Below are positions 6,522 to 7,195 of a stretch of DNA of 7,195 nt, in pieces. The translations under genes and the position numbers were made by a program. The notes under the pieces are model-generated. The model was not told the origin of the DNA and did no database searches. It saw only the letters and a list, made by a program, of their open reading frames with translations. The DNA lies in NCBI GenBank assembly GCA_035290065.1, contig DATDVD010000149.1, positions 1-7,195 on the forward strand. Direction: 5' to 3'. Each line of letters begins with the position of its first letter. Position 1 is the first letter of the stretch. The stretch comes from DATDVD01 sp035290065. GTDB lineage: Bacteria; Pseudomonadota; Gammaproteobacteria; Coxiellales; Coxiellaceae.

Positions 6522-6899
6522 TTATCGAGTGTATGGCCGCGTAGGAACAGATATAAGCCTTTCCTCTTTCTCTTCTTCCCTCTCCCCCAAGGGAACCCCC
6601 TCGGCCTGTGATCGTCCCCTCCAGAACCCCGTATAAAGTGCTGAATAGGCAAGAAATTGGGGAGAGCCTTCCGGCGCAAGTGTGTATCGACTATTATCGG
6701 CTCTCCGTCGTTCCGCAATCGGCAGGCAAATTAAGGCTTGAAACGCATCCTGCTCACTTTTCCTTCCTCTTCTCAATAGAAGTTCCCCTAATTCATCCAG
6801 CCGTTGAAGCTGATCCTCCCTTAGCTCCCATCCATTCTTTTGACTATCCGTTACAATTAAACGCGTTTCCGCTAAGGCACCCTCTACCACACGCATCAT
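6522..6899 (-). CDS. Small protein of unknown function, paralogue of the gene at 5978-6379
   Basis: This is a 125-residue protein of unknown function, the upstream member of a tandem pair. Residues 9-92 match the neighbour's residues 16-99 at 44 of 84 positions with no gap, including LAETR, Trp24, QRL, GEL, EQD, ERR, RYT and AYS-LY. The tail from residue 93 diverges and holds a charged run EREEEKEER (106-114). No secretion or membrane signal is seen. The ribosome site AAGGAG (6904-6909) is strong. It is four bases from the first ATG (6899) and seven from a second, adjacent ATG (6896), so the true start may be one codon later. It ends 142 bases before the paralogue; no terminator is evident, so both could also be on one transcript with lepA. 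The divergent gene at 7082 starts 182 bases away. Confidence 0.75.
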   Translation of the reverse strand: MMRVVEGALAETRLIVTDSQKNGWELREDQLQRLDELGELLLRRGRKSEQDAFQALICLPIAERRRADNSRYTLAPEGSPQFLAYSALYTGFWRGRSQAEGVPLGEREEEKEERLISVPTRPYTR

Positions 6900-6917
6900 C
6901 CTTCTCCTTTGCGTTCC

Positions 6918-6996
6918 CTAAATTCCAGTTTAAATCGTACAGCTTCCAAGAAAAATTGCCAAGCTACTTTTAGGCTATCTGTTTAAAAATTAAACA
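6918..6996 (-). repeat. Upstream region homologous to that of the paralogous gene (copy 2)
   Basis: This is the partner of 6400-6477 (47 of 78 aligned bases identical, one gap). It holds the promoter candidate of the 6522-6899 gene and most of a palindrome (6979-6997) of which only the TGTTTAA half is kept in the other copy. Confidence 0.55.
6934..6962 (-). promoter_or_regulatory. Candidate sigma-70-type promoter of the 6522-6899 gene
   Basis: On the minus strand TTGGCA (6957-6962) matches the -35 consensus at five of six bases. TACGAT (6934-6939) follows after a 17-base spacer and matches the -10 at four of six. Transcription would start about 28 bases before the gene, leaving room for its AAGGAG ribosome site. 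The corresponding positions are partly kept upstream of the paralogue. Confidence 0.5.
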
Positions 6997-6997
6997 G
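6979..6997. promoter_or_regulatory. Palindrome CTGTTTAA-AAA-TTAAACAG in the divergent intergenic region
   Basis: Eight-base arms at 6979-6986 and 6990-6997 pair perfectly around AAA. The right edge is followed on the plus strand by GTTTTT, which resembles a weak terminator, but no plus-strand gene lies upstream. The site sits 16 bases upstream of the -35 box of the 6522-6899 promoter and about 30 bases before a TATAAT facing the other way. An operator shared by the divergent genes is therefore the better reading. The arms have only two G/C pairs. Confidence 0.35.
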
Positions 6998-7027
6998 GTT
7001 TTTAAGATTGCTTTAAGTTTCTAATTG

Positions 7028-7033
7028 TATAAT
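7028..7033 (+). promoter_or_regulatory. Candidate -10 box of the right-edge gene
   Basis: A perfect TATAAT lies 48 bases upstream of the ATG at 7082. No good -35 is found at 16-18 bases upstream; the nearest resemblance, TTGCTT at 7008-7013, has a 14-base spacer. The stretch is AT-rich, so the match may be by chance. Confidence 0.25.
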
Positions 7034-7081
7034 TTTGTCTATGTTTACCAAACAACTGCTTAATTTGTCAGGTATTATTGT

Positions 7082-7195
7082 ATGAGGGCATTACCCATTC
7101 CCGCTGCCCCGGCTGCTCCTGCCTCCCCTTCCCGACGGGAGGGTGGAGGGGGAGCTTCCGCTGAGCTCCGCAGCCCCCCACGTAAACCCCCCCTT
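7082..7195 (+). CDS. Partial gene for an Ala/Pro/Gly-rich protein, 3' end beyond the window
   Basis: An ATG at 7082 opens a frame that runs 38 codons without a stop to the window edge. It begins MRALPIPAAPAAPASPSRR, then a Gly run (GGGGAS) and RSPPRKPP. The frame upstream of the ATG closes at a TAA at 7061-7063, so this is the first ATG. CAGG about nine bases upstream is a weak ribosome site. Base composition jumps sharply: 40 of 60 bases are G or C at 7081-7140, against an AT-rich intergenic region before it. The Pro/Ala/Gly/Arg bias resembles the tail of the membrane protein at the left edge, but the visible part is too short to assign a family. No signal peptide is seen. Confidence 0.5.
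   Translation, partial: MRALPIPAAPAAPASPSRREGGGGASAELRSPPRKPPL

Noticed and set aside
6461..6718. 85-residue minus-strand frame overlapping the small paralogue gene, and a possible frameshift of that gene
   Set aside because: Its product has no similarity to the paralogue. The 6522-6899 frame alone carries the conserved core, so no frameshift is needed.
6608..6973. 121-residue plus-strand frame opposite the 6522-6899 gene
   Set aside because: The minus-strand frame shows clear homology to its neighbour and a strong ribosome site; the plus frame has neither and runs into the promoter region.
6979..7003. Intrinsic terminator on the plus strand (hairpin followed by GTTTTT)
   Set aside because: No plus-strand gene ends upstream, and the stem has only two G/C pairs.

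Overview
The window looks like chromosomal DNA from a gammaproteobacterium. The gene order lepA-lepB-rnc-era-recO on one strand is the arrangement known from Escherichia coli and many other gammaproteobacteria, and the five proteins have the lengths and motifs expected of that class. The core genes are AT-leaning. I infer, with modest confidence, a host-associated lineage on the Legionella/Coxiella side. That rests on general resemblance and the surrounding orphan genes, not on a diagnostic marker.

Layout, left to right: (1) 5-823, minus strand: an unrecognised four-helix membrane protein whose last third is a GC-rich Ala/Pro/Gly/Ser tail with an internal repeat. It sits where E. coli has pdxJ. 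(2) 951-3998, minus strand: recO, era, rnc and lepB, tightly packed in the transcription order lepB-rnc-era-recO, with stop/start overlaps of 1, 4 and 1 bases. (3) 3999-4116: a non-coding gap holding two inverted copies of a GTAG-headed palindrome (a REP/BIME-type element). (4) 4117-5922, minus strand: lepA. (5) 5978-6899, minus strand: two small genes of unknown function that are clear tandem paralogues (44 of 84 aligned residues identical, no gaps). Their upstream regions also align. (6) 6900-7081: a divergent intergenic region with promoter candidates and a palindrome. (7) 7082 to the window end, plus strand: the first 38 codons of a GC-rich gene for an Ala/Pro/Gly-rich protein.

The core block joins translation and ribosome maturation (LepA/EF4, Era, RNase III), protein export (signal peptidase I) and recombinational repair (RecO). 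The inverted REP pair lies directly upstream of lepB-rnc on the same transcript. It could fold into a duplex long enough to be an RNase III substrate, so RNase III might cut its own message. That is an inference.

The least explained material is the accessory genes on both flanks: the membrane protein with the low-complexity tail, the duplicated small-gene pair, and the truncated Ala/Pro/Gly-rich gene at the right edge. No RNA genes, insertion sequences, CRISPR arrays or gene-free stretches above 300 bases were seen.
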